Assembly (NCBI RefSeq): GCF_014269205.2
Contig: NZ_JABWRY020000001.1
Coordinates: 372,001 to 436,000 of the forward strand
From: Pseudomonas kermanshahensis
Lineage (GTDB): Bacteria; Pseudomonadota; Gammaproteobacteria; Pseudomonadales; Pseudomonadaceae
Direction: 5' to 3'
Length of the DNA: 64,000 nt
Positions 37,597 to 46,549 of this stretch are shown here, piece by piece (position 1 is the first letter of the stretch; every line of letters begins with the position of its first letter). The position numbers and the translations under genes are program-made. The notes beneath the pieces were generated by a model. The model searched no databases. It saw only the letters and a list, made by a program, of their open reading frames with translations, and was not told the origin of the DNA.

Positions 37597-39102
37597 TCAG
37601 GCGTAATGCTTGGCCGGGCTGTCTTCCACCAGTTCCAACGCGGCATCGTTGTCGGCACTGATCTTGTTGTACAGCGCGGCATCGGTTGCCAGGACCTTCT
37701 CGCGAGCGGGGAAGATTTCCTTGAGCTTGGCAGCCCAGGCACCTTTGGCCTGCTCGGGGAAGCAACGCTCGATCAGTTCCAGCATGATCGAAACGGTTAC
37801 CGAAGCGCCCGGCGATGCGCCGAGCAGTGCGGCCAGGCTGCCGTCCTGGGCCGAGACCAGCTCGGTACCGAACTGCAGAATGCCGCCTTTTTTCGGGTCT
37901 TTCTTGATGATTTGCACGCGTTGGCCGGCCACTTCCAGGCGCCAGTCTTCGGCTTTGGCTTGCGGGTAGAAGCGGCGCAGCGATTCCAGGCGCTGTTCCA
38001 TCGACTGCATCACTTCGCTGACCAGGTACTTGGTCAGGTCCATGTTGTCGCGGGCCACGGCCAGCATCGGGCCGATGTTACCCATGCGCACCGACAGTGG
38101 CAGGTCCATCAGCGAACCATGCTTGAGGAACTTGGTGGTAAAGCCGGCGTACGGGCCGAACAGCAGCGAGGTCTTGCCGTCTACCACGCGGGTGTCCAGG
38201 TGCGGCACCGACATCGGTGGCGCGCCGACCGCCGCCTGGCTGTAAACCTTGGCCTGGTGCTGTTTGACGATTTCCGGGTTGTCGCAACGCAGCCACTGGC
38301 CGCTGACCGGGAAGCCGCCGAAGCCTTTGCTCTCGGGGATGCCCGACAGTTGCAGCAGCGGCAGGGCCGCGCCACCGGCACCGAGGAACACGAAGCGCGC
38401 GTCGACTTCACGGCTGCCGCCGCTGTTGACGTCCTTGATGCTCACGGTCCAGCCGTTGCCGTTACGGCGCAGGCCGACGACTTTCTTGCTGTACTTGACC
38501 TGCGCGTCGGGCGAGTCGCCCAGCAGCTTGAGCAGCTTGTTGGTCAGTGCGCCGAAGTTGACGTCGGTGCCTTTCGCCACGCGGGTGGCGGCGATGTGCT
38601 GGTCGGCCGGGCGGCCGGGCATCATCAACGGCATCCAGTCGCTCATCACGGCCTTGTCTTCGGTGTATTCCATCTCGGAGAAGGCGTGATGCTGCTTGAG
38701 CAGCTCGAAGCGCTTCTTGAGGAAGGAAACACCCTTGTCACCTTCGACGTAGCTCAGGTGCGGGACAGGGTTGATGAAGGCACGCGCCGAGCCGAAGTTA
38801 CCCTTCTTGCTCAGGTAAGCCCAGAACTGGCGCGAGACCTCGAACTGGGTATTGATGTGCACGGCCTTCTTGATGTCGATGCTGCCATCGGCGGCCTGGG
38901 GCGTGTAGTTAAGCTCGCACAGGCCAGCGTGGCCGGTACCTGCGTTGTTCCAGGGGTTGGAGCTTTCCGCGGCCCCGGAGTCCATCGCCTCGACGACCTC
39001 CAGCTTGAGGGTCGGGTCGAGCTCCTTGAGCAGTACGGCCAGGGTGGCACTCATGATGCCCGCGCCTACCAGTACTACATCAACCGATTCGTTCTGCGCC
39101 AT
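37597..39102 (-). CDS. mqo: Malate:quinone oxidoreductase
   Basis: A 501-residue membrane-associated FAD enzyme oxidising malate to oxaloacetate with electrons to quinone. The FAD loop [19 protein letters not shown] is at the N-terminus, with [20 protein letters not shown] and the [10 protein letters not shown] and [22 protein letters not shown] blocks specific to MQO. Pseudomonads rely on it in the TCA cycle and often carry paralogues. It is flanked by a bidirectional terminator and a long intergenic region. Confidence 0.97.
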   Translation of the reverse strand: MAQNESVDVVLVGAGIMSATLAVLLKELDPTLKLEVVEAMDSGAAESSNPWNNAGTGHAGLCELNYTPQAADGSIDIKKAVHINTQFEVSRQFWAYLSKKGNFGSARAFINPVPHLSYVEGDKGVSFLKKRFELLKQHHAFSEMEYTEDKAVMSDWMPLMMPGRPADQHIAATRVAKGTDVNFGALTNKLLKLLGDSPDAQVKYSKKVVGLRRNGNGWTVSIKDVNSGGSREVDARFVFLGAGGAALPLLQLSGIPESKGFGGFPVSGQWLRCDNPEIVKQHQAKVYSQAAVGAPPMSVPHLDTRVVDGKTSLLFGPYAGFTTKFLKHGSLMDLPLSVRMGNIGPMLAVARDNMDLTKYLVSEVMQSMEQRLESLRRFYPQAKAEDWRLEVAGQRVQIIKKDPKKGGILQFGTELVSAQDGSLAALLGASPGASVTVSIMLELIERCFPEQAKGAWAAKLKEIFPAREKVLATDAALYNKISADNDAALELVEDSPAKHYA

Positions 39103-39904
39103 TTAACGCGTCTCCACAATCTACAGCTACCTAATTGACAGCATAGGATCCCTGGGTTCGCCAGGATCGCCATGTCCGACTTTTCGCAGTTCTTGCAACT
39201 TCCGCGGACACCGCCAATCAGTCTTCGGGTTCGGGTATTGAACCCCGATTGCCACGGGTGCGGCAATTCGACTTATGGTCAAGGTGTCGTGCGTGCGTTA
39301 TGGAACGGCCTCAGACACTCATCCGGGATGAGCGCAGTTGCCGCCTGTTCAGGGCTGTTCGGGACACATCTGCCGCTTTTGCACATGCCAGACTGTTCAT
39401 TTGCTCGCCACACTCTCGTGAAGTTGTGAAAACCGTTTTTTCACGCTCTTTTGGAGACGTGAACCTCAAAAGGGGACTGCGCGATGGCAACCCACAGGTT
39501 CATGCAGTGCGAAGGGCCGGAAAAGCAGGCACGACAGCCGATGCAAGACCTGAGTGGAAGGCTCTCTGTGGGCGAAGCGGTGAAGGTGCCGGGGTCAAGC
39601 GGCAAATGCGGGGCCCGATCAGGAGACGTCCTTATAATCGGGGGGAGATTATAGCGATGTCGAAGGCAGAAAGGTCGTTATTCGTGGTTTTTATTGCAGC
39701 GTTTGTCAGGCCGGCAGGCTGTGCTGATGCCAACGGGTGTTTGCGCGGGCGCAAACCCGGGCGCTGGCGGGCAGTTGGCGGCTGGCTGCAACCGGCAATA
39801 TAAAGCCGGCTACCGCTGCGTACTGCTTTTTCTTGTGGCTTGCCGCTTGTAGGTTGCCGCTAGGTATACTGTGCGCCTTAGCCGCATTTTCTGGAGAAAC
39901 GCGC
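39103..39904. other. 800-bp intergenic region between mqo and YajG
   Basis: No recognised gene is visible. It must hold the mqo promoter (minus) and the yajG promoter (plus). A stem GTGAAAA/TTTTCAC at about 39427-39446 is followed by CGCTCTTTT. A stem TATAATC/GATTATA at 39633-39653 has a G-rich loop. Small plus-strand frames exist (39484-39654, 56 codons; 39657-39803, 48 codons with a hydrophobic start MSKAERSLFVVFIAAFV), but neither resembles a known protein. A small RNA or leader peptide is possible. Confidence 0.6.
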
Positions 39905-40489
39905 ATGTTGCAACGTCTGTTGTTCGGTTTGATCGCGGTGGCCAGCCTCAGCCTGGTCGGATGTGCCCACAGCCCGCAACAACTCAGCCCGCAGCCCAAG
40001 CTCACCGCCCAGCTCGCACCTGTCGGCCACGGTCAGCCGGTGGTGGTCAAGGTGGTTGATGGCCGGGCTTCGCAGTCCCTGGGCACGCGCGGTGGCATGT
40101 ACCCCGAGACCAGCACCATCAGTGTCAGTGGCAATGATGTGCTGCCCAAGCTGCAGGCCCAGGCCGAAGCCGCTGTGCGCCTGCTCGGTTTCACCCCGAC
40201 GGCGAATGCCTACAATGCCCCGCAGTTGACCGTGACCCTGGCTGAGCTTAAGTACCAGTCGCCCAAGGACAACCTGTACGTGACCGAGGCCACCATCGGT
40301 GCCACCTTCCGTGCCGACGTGGCCAACGCCAACCGCCGTTACAGCGGCCGTTACGGTGCTTCGCTGGACCAGCGTTTTGGCATGGCGCCGAACCAGGAAA
40401 CCAACACCAAGCTGGTCAGCGACGTGCTGAGCGACGCCCTGACCCGCCTGTTCAAAGACCCGACCATCGGGCAAGTACTGGGCGAATAA
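39905..40489 (+). CDS. YajG-like lipoprotein
   Basis: A 194-residue lipoprotein. The signal peptide (MLQRLLFGLIAVASLSL) ends in the lipobox LVGC (Cys20). The mature part has the YajG pattern: VVVKVVDGRASQSLGTRGG, ETSTISVSGNDVLPKLQAQAEAAVRLLGF and a C-terminal LVSDVLSDALTRLFKD helix. YajG is an outer-membrane lipoprotein of unknown role; in enterics it neighbours ampG. It is terminated by a strong hairpin 18 bp after the stop. Confidence 0.85.
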   Translation: MLQRLLFGLIAVASLSLVGCAHSPQQLSPQPKLTAQLAPVGHGQPVVVKVVDGRASQSLGTRGGMYPETSTISVSGNDVLPKLQAQAEAAVRLLGFTPTANAYNAPQLTVTLAELKYQSPKDNLYVTEATIGATFRADVANANRRYSGRYGASLDQRFGMAPNQETNTKLVSDVLSDALTRLFKDPTIGQVLGE

Positions 40490-40506
40490 GCGTTCAGCCC
40501 TGCTAA

Positions 40507-40550
40507 AACAAACCCGCTGCCTGGCTGACAGGCAGCGGGTTTGTTTTTTT
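40507..40550. terminator. Bidirectional Rho-independent terminator
   Basis: A perfect 15-bp stem (AACAAACCCGCTGCC/GGCAGCGGGTTTGTT) with 9-nt loop is followed by a T-run on the plus strand. It serves yajG and possibly the convergent small gene at 40560. Confidence 0.93.
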
Positions 40551-40559
40551 GGGGGGGCT

Positions 40560-40766
40560 TCAGGCCGCCTGGATGTGGAAGTCCAGCAGGCTGAAACCGG
40601 TAGCCACATCCACCTCCGGCAAGTCCTGATGCGCGTGCCCACCCAGCGCGCAATAGACCAACCACTGGCGGTCCTGCACATTGATGGCAAAACCGTCGAT
40701 CAACGCCTGCTGTTCGTCGCTCTGGGCTACGAGATAGAGGCGGTCCTGGTTTTCGGCATGCAGCAT
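40560..40766 (-). CDS. Small conserved protein of unknown function
   Basis: A 68-residue cytosolic protein (MLHAENQDRLYLVAQSDEQQ ... LLDFHIQAA) with no recognised domain. The start is supported by GGAG ten bases upstream, and the codon usage matches its neighbours. It ends next to a shared terminator and is divergent from the small membrane protein at 40927. Confidence 0.65.
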   Translation of the reverse strand: MLHAENQDRLYLVAQSDEQQALIDGFAINVQDRQWLVYCALGGHAHQDLPEVDVATGFSLLDFHIQAA

Positions 40767-40926
40767 GAACGAGCTCCGGATCGGGAAAAGGCCGACAGCG
40801 TGGCCTGTTCTGATGACGAACCTGTGACAGATGAAATTTAGTGACACTTTGTCGCCGAGCCCGAGCGCCCACGCCGGACTTGGGTAAAATGCCGGCCTTT
40901 GCCGTCCTTCAAACCGAGGTTGTGTA

Positions 40927-41187
40927 ATGTCGTTGCAAGTGCTCTGGGGGTTTCTGGCCGCCCATCCCACCAAGCTGATCAACCTGCTGGCGTTGCTGAT
41001 GACGTGCCCCGGCGGGATGCTGCTGCACAGCGCACGGCGGCGCGAGGCTGTCACGCGGGAAAGCCTGGCGGTGGATGAGGGGGTAGTGGATGCGTTTGAC
41101 CTGAGGGTGCCGCGTTACTTCTATATTCTCGGCTTTTCGTGCCTGGCCATGGCGCTGCTGCTGTCCTGGTTCAGTACCTGGCTGTAA
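40927..41187 (+). CDS. Small inner-membrane protein
   Basis: An 86-residue protein with two predicted membrane helices (residues ~5-35, LINLLALLMTCPGGMLLH, and ~65-86, YFYILGFSCLAMALLLSWF) joined by a charged loop (RRREAVTRESLAVDEG). No domain recognised. The codon pattern and position between two real genes support it. Confidence 0.65.
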   Translation: MSLQVLWGFLAAHPTKLINLLALLMTCPGGMLLHSARRREAVTRESLAVDEGVVDAFDLRVPRYFYILGFSCLAMALLLSWFSTWL

Positions 41188-41219
41188 AGCCTTGGGGCTG
41201 CAAAGCAGCCCCGGGTTGA

Positions 41220-42386
41220 TCAGGCAACTGGCGTTTGCTGCTTGACCTGGTACTGGTTGCGCACCGGCGTCGCGTATTGCAACACCAGGTACGGCCGCTG
41301 TTCTTCAGGGCAAGCCTCCAAGCGACGCTGCCATTCTTCCTTGGCACGCTCCAGCTCTTCGCCTGGGAACACCTTCTCGGCGCTCGGCACTTGCAGTGCC
41401 TCATCCTTCTCGTCCCACATCGCGTAGGCCAGGTAGTGCACCGGGAACAACCGGTAGCCACCGAGGACCTGCCGGTCAATTTCGGCTGCCAGCTGCTTGG
41501 TGTCCTCGAAGTACTCGGTCACCGGCGCGGCAAAGTTGATGTGCACCCGGCCCTTGTAGCCAGTGATGCCTTTGGCGATGCTGTTGTCGTCCTCGCCCGG
41601 CGCCTTCTTGTAGGTGCCGGTGGTGGCGCGGATGTACAGCTCGCGGGCCTTGGCCTGGTCGCAGGGGTCGTACTCGTAGCTGATCGAAACCGGCGTCAGG
41701 TTCAGGCTCTGAATGACCGCGCCGAACGGCTCGTCCTTGCGGCTCATGTGGAACATCTTGAGGATCGCCGAGTCGGTACGGTCGTCGCCGTCCTTGGCGC
41801 GGCCTTCGGCCTGGGCGATCCAGATCGATGCGCCATCGTTGCGGATCGAGTGGTTGATGTAGGCCGAGAGCAGCTGGTAAGCCGCCAGCTTCTCGCGACG
41901 ACCGCTGAGCGAGCGGTGCACGATGAAGCTCTTGTTCAGGCGCATCATGTCGCTGACGAAGGGTTTTTGCAGCAGGTTGTCACCGATGGCGATGCGCGGG
42001 GTCGGCAGGCCGGCGTGGTACACGGCGTAGTTGACGAAGGCCGGGTCCATGACGATGTCGCGGTGGTTAGCCAGGAACAAGTACGCGGTGCCGGCCTTGA
42101 GTTGCTCGACGCCCGAATAGGTAACGCCGTCGGTGGCGCGCTCGATGGTCTGGTCGACGTAGTATTCGACTTTGTCCTGCAAGGTCGACACGCAGGTAAC
42201 GCCGGCGAATTCCTTGCGCAGGCGGCGGGCGATCAGTGGCTTGAGCAGCCAGCCGAGTGGGGCGGCAGCACGCGGGAAGCGGAAGTGGGTGAGGATATCG
42301 AGGAATGCCGGGTCGCTGAGCAGGCGTGCCAACACGGCAGGGACCTCAGCGTCGTCGTACGGTCGGATGGCATCGAATTCGCCCAT
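41220..42386 (-). CDS. 1-acyl-glycerol-3-phosphate acyltransferase (PlsC domain)
   Basis: A 388-residue protein with a PlsC acyltransferase domain. The catalytic HX4D is NHRDIVMD in FLANHRDIVMDPAF, and IWIAQAEGRAKDGDD gives the EGxR-type block. An N-terminal ~95-residue helical extension precedes it, so the protein is longer than the phospholipid enzyme PlsC and may use another acceptor. Two adjacent ATGs (42389, 42386) are possible; the second has better spacing to AGAGAG. Confidence 0.85.
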   Translation of the reverse strand: MGEFDAIRPYDDAEVPAVLARLLSDPAFLDILTHFRFPRAAAPLGWLLKPLIARRLRKEFAGVTCVSTLQDKVEYYVDQTIERATDGVTYSGVEQLKAGTAYLFLANHRDIVMDPAFVNYAVYHAGLPTPRIAIGDNLLQKPFVSDMMRLNKSFIVHRSLSGRREKLAAYQLLSAYINHSIRNDGASIWIAQAEGRAKDGDDRTDSAILKMFHMSRKDEPFGAVIQSLNLTPVSISYEYDPCDQAKARELYIRATTGTYKKAPGEDDNSIAKGITGYKGRVHINFAAPVTEYFEDTKQLAAEIDRQVLGGYRLFPVHYLAYAMWDEKDEALQVPSAEKVFPGEELERAKEEWQRRLEACPEEQRPYLVLQYATPVRNQYQVKQQTPVA

Positions 42387-42510
42387 CATGCTCTCTTGTT
42401 GGAAACGGCTAGGGTAATAGGTAGGGACGGGGTTCGAAAAACGGCTCGAACACGCGCAGGCCCTGTAATCAGACCGGCAATTATACGCATAAGTCACCGT
42501 GGAGGCCGCG

Positions 42511-42696
42511 ATGCTAGAAACCGACTCCTATCATTGCCCGTATTGTGGCGAACGGGTGGAAACCACTGTCGATATCTCCGCTGGCGACCAGGTCTACATC
42601 GAGGATTGCCAGGTCTGTTGCAAGCCTGTGGTGATGATCCTGCAGGTGCACGATGACGAATGGATGCTTGATGTCAGACGCGAGGACGATGCCTGA
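42511..42696 (+). CDS. CPXCG-motif zinc-ribbon protein
   Basis: A 61-residue cysteine-rich protein. HCPYCGE at residues ~8-14 and CQVCCKP near residue 34 would bind one Zn2+. The ATG at 42511 follows GGAGG at a good distance. The acidic C-terminus DVRREDDA ends by overlapping the DUF2007 start (TGATG). Function unknown; the CPXCG and DUF2007 genes are commonly paired in pseudomonads. Confidence 0.85.
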   Translation: MLETDSYHCPYCGERVETTVDISAGDQVYIEDCQVCCKPVVMILQVHDDEWMLDVRREDDA

Positions 42697-42956
42697 TGCA
42701 ACGGATCTACGAACCGGAAAGCCTGCTGGAGGCTGAAATGCTGGTGGGCATGCTGGCCAGTGAGGGCATCTCGGTGCACCTGGTCGGCCGCGACCTGGTG
42801 GGTGCTGCCGGTGAGCTGCCGATGCAGGGTTTGCTGGGGCTTGCCGTGCCCGACGAGCAGGCCGAGTACGCACGGCAGCTGATCGATGCGTACAATGATG
42901 CCCAGCCACTGGTTGGTGACGAACCGGAGAGCTATCCCGGTACCTTGATCTGCTAG
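42696..42956 (+). CDS. DUF2007 putative signal-transducing protein
   Basis: An 86-residue DUF2007 protein: MQRIYEPESLLEAEMLVGMLASEGI followed by VHLVGRDLVGAAGELP and LAVPDEQAEYARQLI. The fold is small alpha/beta, and members are annotated only as putative signal transducers. It is translationally coupled to the zinc-ribbon gene. The SRAP gene follows 15 bp downstream. Confidence 0.85.
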   Translation: MQRIYEPESLLEAEMLVGMLASEGISVHLVGRDLVGAAGELPMQGLLGLAVPDEQAEYARQLIDAYNDAQPLVGDEPESYPGTLIC

Positions 42957-42971
42957 GTAAAAAATTCGCCC

Positions 42972-43592
42972 ATGTGTGGACGTTACGCCCTGTTTCGCTG
43001 GCCCCAGGCCCTTGCCAGTCTGCCGGGCTTTCCCGTCGGCCAGCCGGCACAATGGAATATTTCGCCCGGTGCGTCGGTGTTGATCCAGCGCCAGGTCGAC
43101 GGCGAGCATGGCTTGGCCAAGGCACGCTGGGGCCTGACGCCAGCCTGGCTCACTGACCTTTCCCGCACGCCTGCCCATGCCCGAGCAGAAACCCTTGCCG
43201 AACAGCCGATGTTCCGCGAAGCGTTTCGCCAGCGCCGCTGCCTGATGCCGGCCAATGGCTTTTATGAATGGCGCGGTACGGTGCGCAAACGCCCCTACTG
43301 GCTGACCCCAGGGGAGGGGTCGTCACTGTATTTTGCGGCGGTGTGGGAGGCCTATCCGGTGCAGGACCAGGTTTGGCTGAGCTGCGCGGTGGTGACCCAG
43401 GCCGCCATGAACCAGCGCCGGCCGTTGATTCTGGACGAGGCGGGGCAGGCGGCCTGGCTGGACCCTGATACGCCGATCACACGCCTGCAGGAGCTGCTTG
43501 CCAGCCCCCCGGCTACGCTACGTGAGCGGGCATTGGCAAACTTCGTCAATGACCCGAAACTGGATGCACCGGAGTGCCTGACACCGGCCTGA
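42972..43592 (+). CDS. SRAP (YedK/HMCES-like) abasic-site protein with swapped Asn/His
   Basis: A 206-residue SOS-response-associated peptidase-fold protein, which protects abasic sites in single-stranded DNA by forming a thiazolidine crosslink through Cys2. Cys2 (MCGRY) and the conserved Glu99 (NGFYEW) are present. Two other active-site positions are exchanged relative to E. coli YedK: Asn75 (INARVET) is His69 here (AHARAET), and His160 (IHDRRP) is Asn147 here (MNQRRP). The rest of the fold and length are normal. Confidence 0.92.
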   Translation: MCGRYALFRWPQALASLPGFPVGQPAQWNISPGASVLIQRQVDGEHGLAKARWGLTPAWLTDLSRTPAHARAETLAEQPMFREAFRQRRCLMPANGFYEWRGTVRKRPYWLTPGEGSSLYFAAVWEAYPVQDQVWLSCAVVTQAAMNQRRPLILDEAGQAAWLDPDTPITRLQELLASPPATLRERALANFVNDPKLDAPECLTPA

Positions 43593-43700
43593 CGCCGGCC
43601 AGGCAGCGGGGCCGTGCAGCCGGTAAAATTCTTCCCTGCGGCTATGGCGGGTCCAGGCGACTAAGCCTAGGATACGCCGCATGTAAAAGGGAGTGTTTTC

Positions 43701-44516
43701 ATGCGTAAGTCATTTGTTGTCAGTGTGTTGAGTGCCGGTATCCTGCTGGCAGGCTGCCAGGCGGTGAATACCACCAGCGGCGGAGCCGTCGGTGTCGAGC
43801 GCAAGCAGTACATGTTCAGCATGCTCTCGACCGATGAGGTCAACCAGATGTACGCCCAGTCCTATCAGCAGACCCTCGGTGAGGCGTCGAACAAGGGCGT
43901 GCTGGACAAGTCCAGTGCCGATGCCAAGCGCGTGCAAGTCATCGCTGACCGGTTGATCGCCCAGGCGCCGAAGTTTCGCCCGGATGCCGCCCAGTGGAAC
44001 TGGGAAGTCAACGTGATCAAGAGCGACGAGCTCAACGCCAACTGTGGCCCTGGCGGCAAGATCATCGTTTACACCGGCCTGATCGACCAACTCAAGCTGA
44101 CCGATGCCGAGATTGCTGCGGTGGTCGGTCACGAGATCGCCCACGCCCTGCGTGAGCACAGCCGTGAAGCCATGTCCAAGGCCTATGGTGTGGAAATGGC
44201 CCGTCAGGGTGCAGGTGCCATCTTCGGCCTGGGCCAAAGCAGCATGGCCATGGCCGACACCGTGGTGAACTACGCCATGACCTTGCCCAACAGCCGTGCC
44301 AATGAGAACGAGGCGGACCTGATCGGCCTAGAGTTGTCGGCACGTGCCGGTTATGACCCGAATGCCGCGATCACCTTGTGGAACAAGATGAGCAAGGCTT
44401 CTGAAGGCGCGCCGCCTGAGTTCATGAGCACTCACCCGGCGTCCGAAAGCCGTATTGCCTCGTTGCAGGCAGCGATTCCGAAGGTGATGCCGCTGTATCA
44501 GGCTGCCAAGAAGTAA
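43701..44516 (+). CDS. M48-family metalloprotease lipoprotein (LoiP-like)
   Basis: A 271-residue periplasmic Zn protease. The lipobox LLAGC (Cys19) follows a signal peptide. The active site is HEIAH with His144, Glu145 and His148 (VVGHEIAHAL), and the third ligand Glu lies in ANENEADLIGLE. The C-terminal MSTHPASESRI block is the M48 substrate-strand region. Members such as LoiP and YcaL act in envelope quality control. A REP pair follows. Confidence 0.93.
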   Translation: MRKSFVVSVLSAGILLAGCQAVNTTSGGAVGVERKQYMFSMLSTDEVNQMYAQSYQQTLGEASNKGVLDKSSADAKRVQVIADRLIAQAPKFRPDAAQWNWEVNVIKSDELNANCGPGGKIIVYTGLIDQLKLTDAEIAAVVGHEIAHALREHSREAMSKAYGVEMARQGAGAIFGLGQSSMAMADTVVNYAMTLPNSRANENEADLIGLELSARAGYDPNAAITLWNKMSKASEGAPPEFMSTHPASESRIASLQAAIPKVMPLYQAAKK

Positions 44517-44524
44517 TCTGCGTC

Positions 44525-44621
44525 CTGTAGGAGCAGCCTTGTGCTGCGAAGAGGCCGGTGACAGCGCCGAAGATCTACTGTGCTGTCACTGGCCTCTTCG
44601 CAGCGCAAGGCTGCTCCTACC
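44525..44621. repeat. Inverted REP pair
   Basis: ctgtaggagcagccttgtgc and gcgcaaggctgctcctac face each other with GAAGAGGCCGGTGACAG cores around ~20 bp. Confidence 0.9.
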
Positions 44622-44642
44622 GGTCAGTCTACCCAGCGACTA

Positions 44643-45227
44643 TCAGCCTACCCAGCCACTGGCCTTCATCGCCGAGTACACGGCCACCACCGCCAGCACG
44701 AAGAACGCGGTAGCCGCCAGTCGGCGAATCAGGGTCAACGGCAGTTTGTCTGCCGCAAAGTTACCCGCCAATACCACCGGCACGTTGGCAATCAGCATGC
44801 CCAGCGTGGTGCCGATGATGACCATGATCAGGTGCGGGTATTGCGCGGCAAGCATGACTGTCGCCACCTGGGTCTTGTCACCGATCTCGGCGAGGAAAAA
44901 CGCAATCAGCGTGGTGAGGAACGGGCCGAAGCGGCGCGCCGGGTTTTCATCGTCATCCATCTTGTCCGGCACCAGCGTCCACAGCGCCGTGGCAGTGAAG
45001 CTGGCGGCCAGGATCCAGTGCAGCGCCGAGTCGCTGAAGAACCCGCCGACCCACGCACCCACGGCGCCCGCGGCGGCATGGTTGGCCAGGGTAGCGGCGA
45101 TGATGCCGGCGATGATCGGCCAAGGCTTGCGGAAGCGAGCGGCGAGAATGAGCGCGAGCAGTTGCGTCTTGTCGCCGATTTCGGCGAGGGCAACGATGGC
45201 GGTGGGGACCAGCAGGGATTCCAGCAT
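44643..45227 (-). CDS. GDT1/TMEM165-family manganese exporter
   Basis: A 194-residue protein with six predicted membrane helices in two homologous halves. Each half carries the family signature: AEIGDKTQLLAL near residue 18 and AEIGDKTQVATV near residue 125. GDT1 proteins export Mn2+ or exchange it for H+. The start has AGGAAACC ahead. Its 5' region contains a yybP-ykoY aptamer, the Mn2+ riboswitch, which fits this role well. Confidence 0.93.
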   Translation of the reverse strand: MLESLLVPTAIVALAEIGDKTQLLALILAARFRKPWPIIAGIIAATLANHAAAGAVGAWVGGFFSDSALHWILAASFTATALWTLVPDKMDDDENPARRFGPFLTTLIAFFLAEIGDKTQVATVMLAAQYPHLIMVIIGTTLGMLIANVPVVLAGNFAADKLPLTLIRRLAATAFFVLAVVAVYSAMKASGWVG

Positions 45228-45344
45228 CAGGTTTCCTACGGGGGCGGGTCGACACGGCTATGACACGTACAGCCTTCCCGCCCCGGGTAAGGTGTGCGTG
45301 TCATAGGTCTTGTCAAACCGCGGATCCGTCTGTGCGGATCTCTC

Positions 45345-45470
45345 TATGCAGGCTCTGCATAGTGGGTCGCACGCGCCATGGCCTGTGGGCCAAGTATGTT
45401 GACGCGTGCCGGGCGAGCTGGGTGCTCGCGGGAGACTACTCCCCTAGGACGGTGCGGATTCTGCCTAGCC
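45345..45470 (-). promoter_or_regulatory. yybP-ykoY manganese riboswitch
   Basis: On the minus strand, upstream of the GDT1 gene, the two conserved loops of the yybP-ykoY aptamer are visible. GGGGAGTAG lies at 45444-45436, and GTCAACATACTTGG lies at 45403-45390, with GC-rich helices between them. A following hairpin (GATCCG/CGGATC near 45321-45338) may be the expression platform. These loops form the Mn2+ pocket in known members such as E. coli mntP and alx. Exact limits are approximate. Confidence 0.9.
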
Positions 45471-45495
45471 GAAGCGGTTTCGGCAAGCGCTGTTT

Positions 45496-46494
45496 TTAAC
45501 CGCGTGTTGCCTGGTAGATCCGGAAACCGTCCGCCTCGGCGCGTACCTGGCAGTTACCCAAGGCCCCTTCGATCAGTGGCTGGTAGCGCAGGAAGCTATT
45601 GGCGACAAGGCGCATTTCGCCGCCTTTTCGCAGATGAACGCCGGATTTTTTCAGCAAATTCTCTGAAGCCTGGTAATTGGTGTGCACGCCGGTATGAAAC
45701 GGCGGATTGCTCAGGATCACGCTCAGGTCGGCAGGGGCCGCGTCGATGCCATCACCGCTGATCACTTCACCTTCCAGGCCGTTGGCGGCCAATGTCAGGC
45801 GGCTGGCTGCCACGGCAAACGCGTCCACGTCGAGCAGGGTCAGCCGGCTTTGCGGGTAGCGGCGTTTCACCGTGGCGCCCAGCACCCCGGCACCGCAACC
45901 GAAGTCCAGCACATGCCCGCTTGGCAGGCCATCCAGGTGCTTGAGCAGCAGGGCGCTGCCGCGGTCGAGGCGGCCGTGGCTGAACACGCCCGGCAGGCTG
46001 ACCACTTGCAGTGGGCCATCCTCGAGGTCGAGTTCGAAGCGCTCGGCCAGGCTTTCCAGCGGCGTGGCCGCTGGCGCGTGGTCAACGGTCACCTGCCACA
46101 ACTGGCAATGCCGGGCGCTGTCGAGCTTGCGCGGTTTGCCAAAAGCCTGCAGTTGCTTCGCCGCGCCTTCGATGCCGCCGCGTTTCTCGCCGACCAGGTA
46201 CAGCTCGCGCCCGGCCAGGCGCGAGGCCAGCGCATTGAGCAGGTAGGCGGCCAGCTCGCGGGACTTGGGTAGGAACAGCACGGCGCTGTCGAAGGCCACC
46301 GGGGGGGCTTCGACACCGTAATGGCTACGGCCAGCGAAGCGGCCCTCGAGCATGGCCTGGTCACCGGCATGCCAGGTCCAGCCATGTGCCATGGGCAGGT
46401 GGCCGAGCAGGTCGTCGGCGGGCGCGCCGGCGAGCAGCAGCGGGCCTTGGAACAGGTCCGCCTGGCGGAGCAACACTTCACTGCGCGGGTCCAT
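45496..46494 (-). CDS. rsmC: 16S rRNA (guanine-N2) methyltransferase RsmC
   Basis: A 332-residue SAM methyltransferase of the RsmC/RlmG group, made of two related domains. The C-terminal half is catalytic, with SAM loop [15 protein letters not shown] and motif IV NPPF ([15 protein letters not shown]); the N-terminal half is a degenerate copy. RsmC methylates G1207 of 16S rRNA. The ATG at 46494 gives the conserved [11 protein letters not shown] start. Confidence 0.9.
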   Translation of the reverse strand: MDPRSEVLLRQADLFQGPLLLAGAPADDLLGHLPMAHGWTWHAGDQAMLEGRFAGRSHYGVEAPPVAFDSAVLFLPKSRELAAYLLNALASRLAGRELYLVGEKRGGIEGAAKQLQAFGKPRKLDSARHCQLWQVTVDHAPAATPLESLAERFELDLEDGPLQVVSLPGVFSHGRLDRGSALLLKHLDGLPSGHVLDFGCGAGVLGATVKRRYPQSRLTLLDVDAFAVAASRLTLAANGLEGEVISGDGIDAAPADLSVILSNPPFHTGVHTNYQASENLLKKSGVHLRKGGEMRLVANSFLRYQPLIEGALGNCQVRAEADGFRIYQATRG

Positions 46495-46549
46495 GGACGA
46501 CGCCTCCTGTAAAAAAAGTCGCGCAGTGTAGCAGAGGCTAACGCTGCGC

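Noticed and set aside
39172..39429. 85-codon plus-strand frame upstream of yajG
   Set aside because: No ribosome binding site or similarity, and the coding pattern is unlike neighbouring genes.
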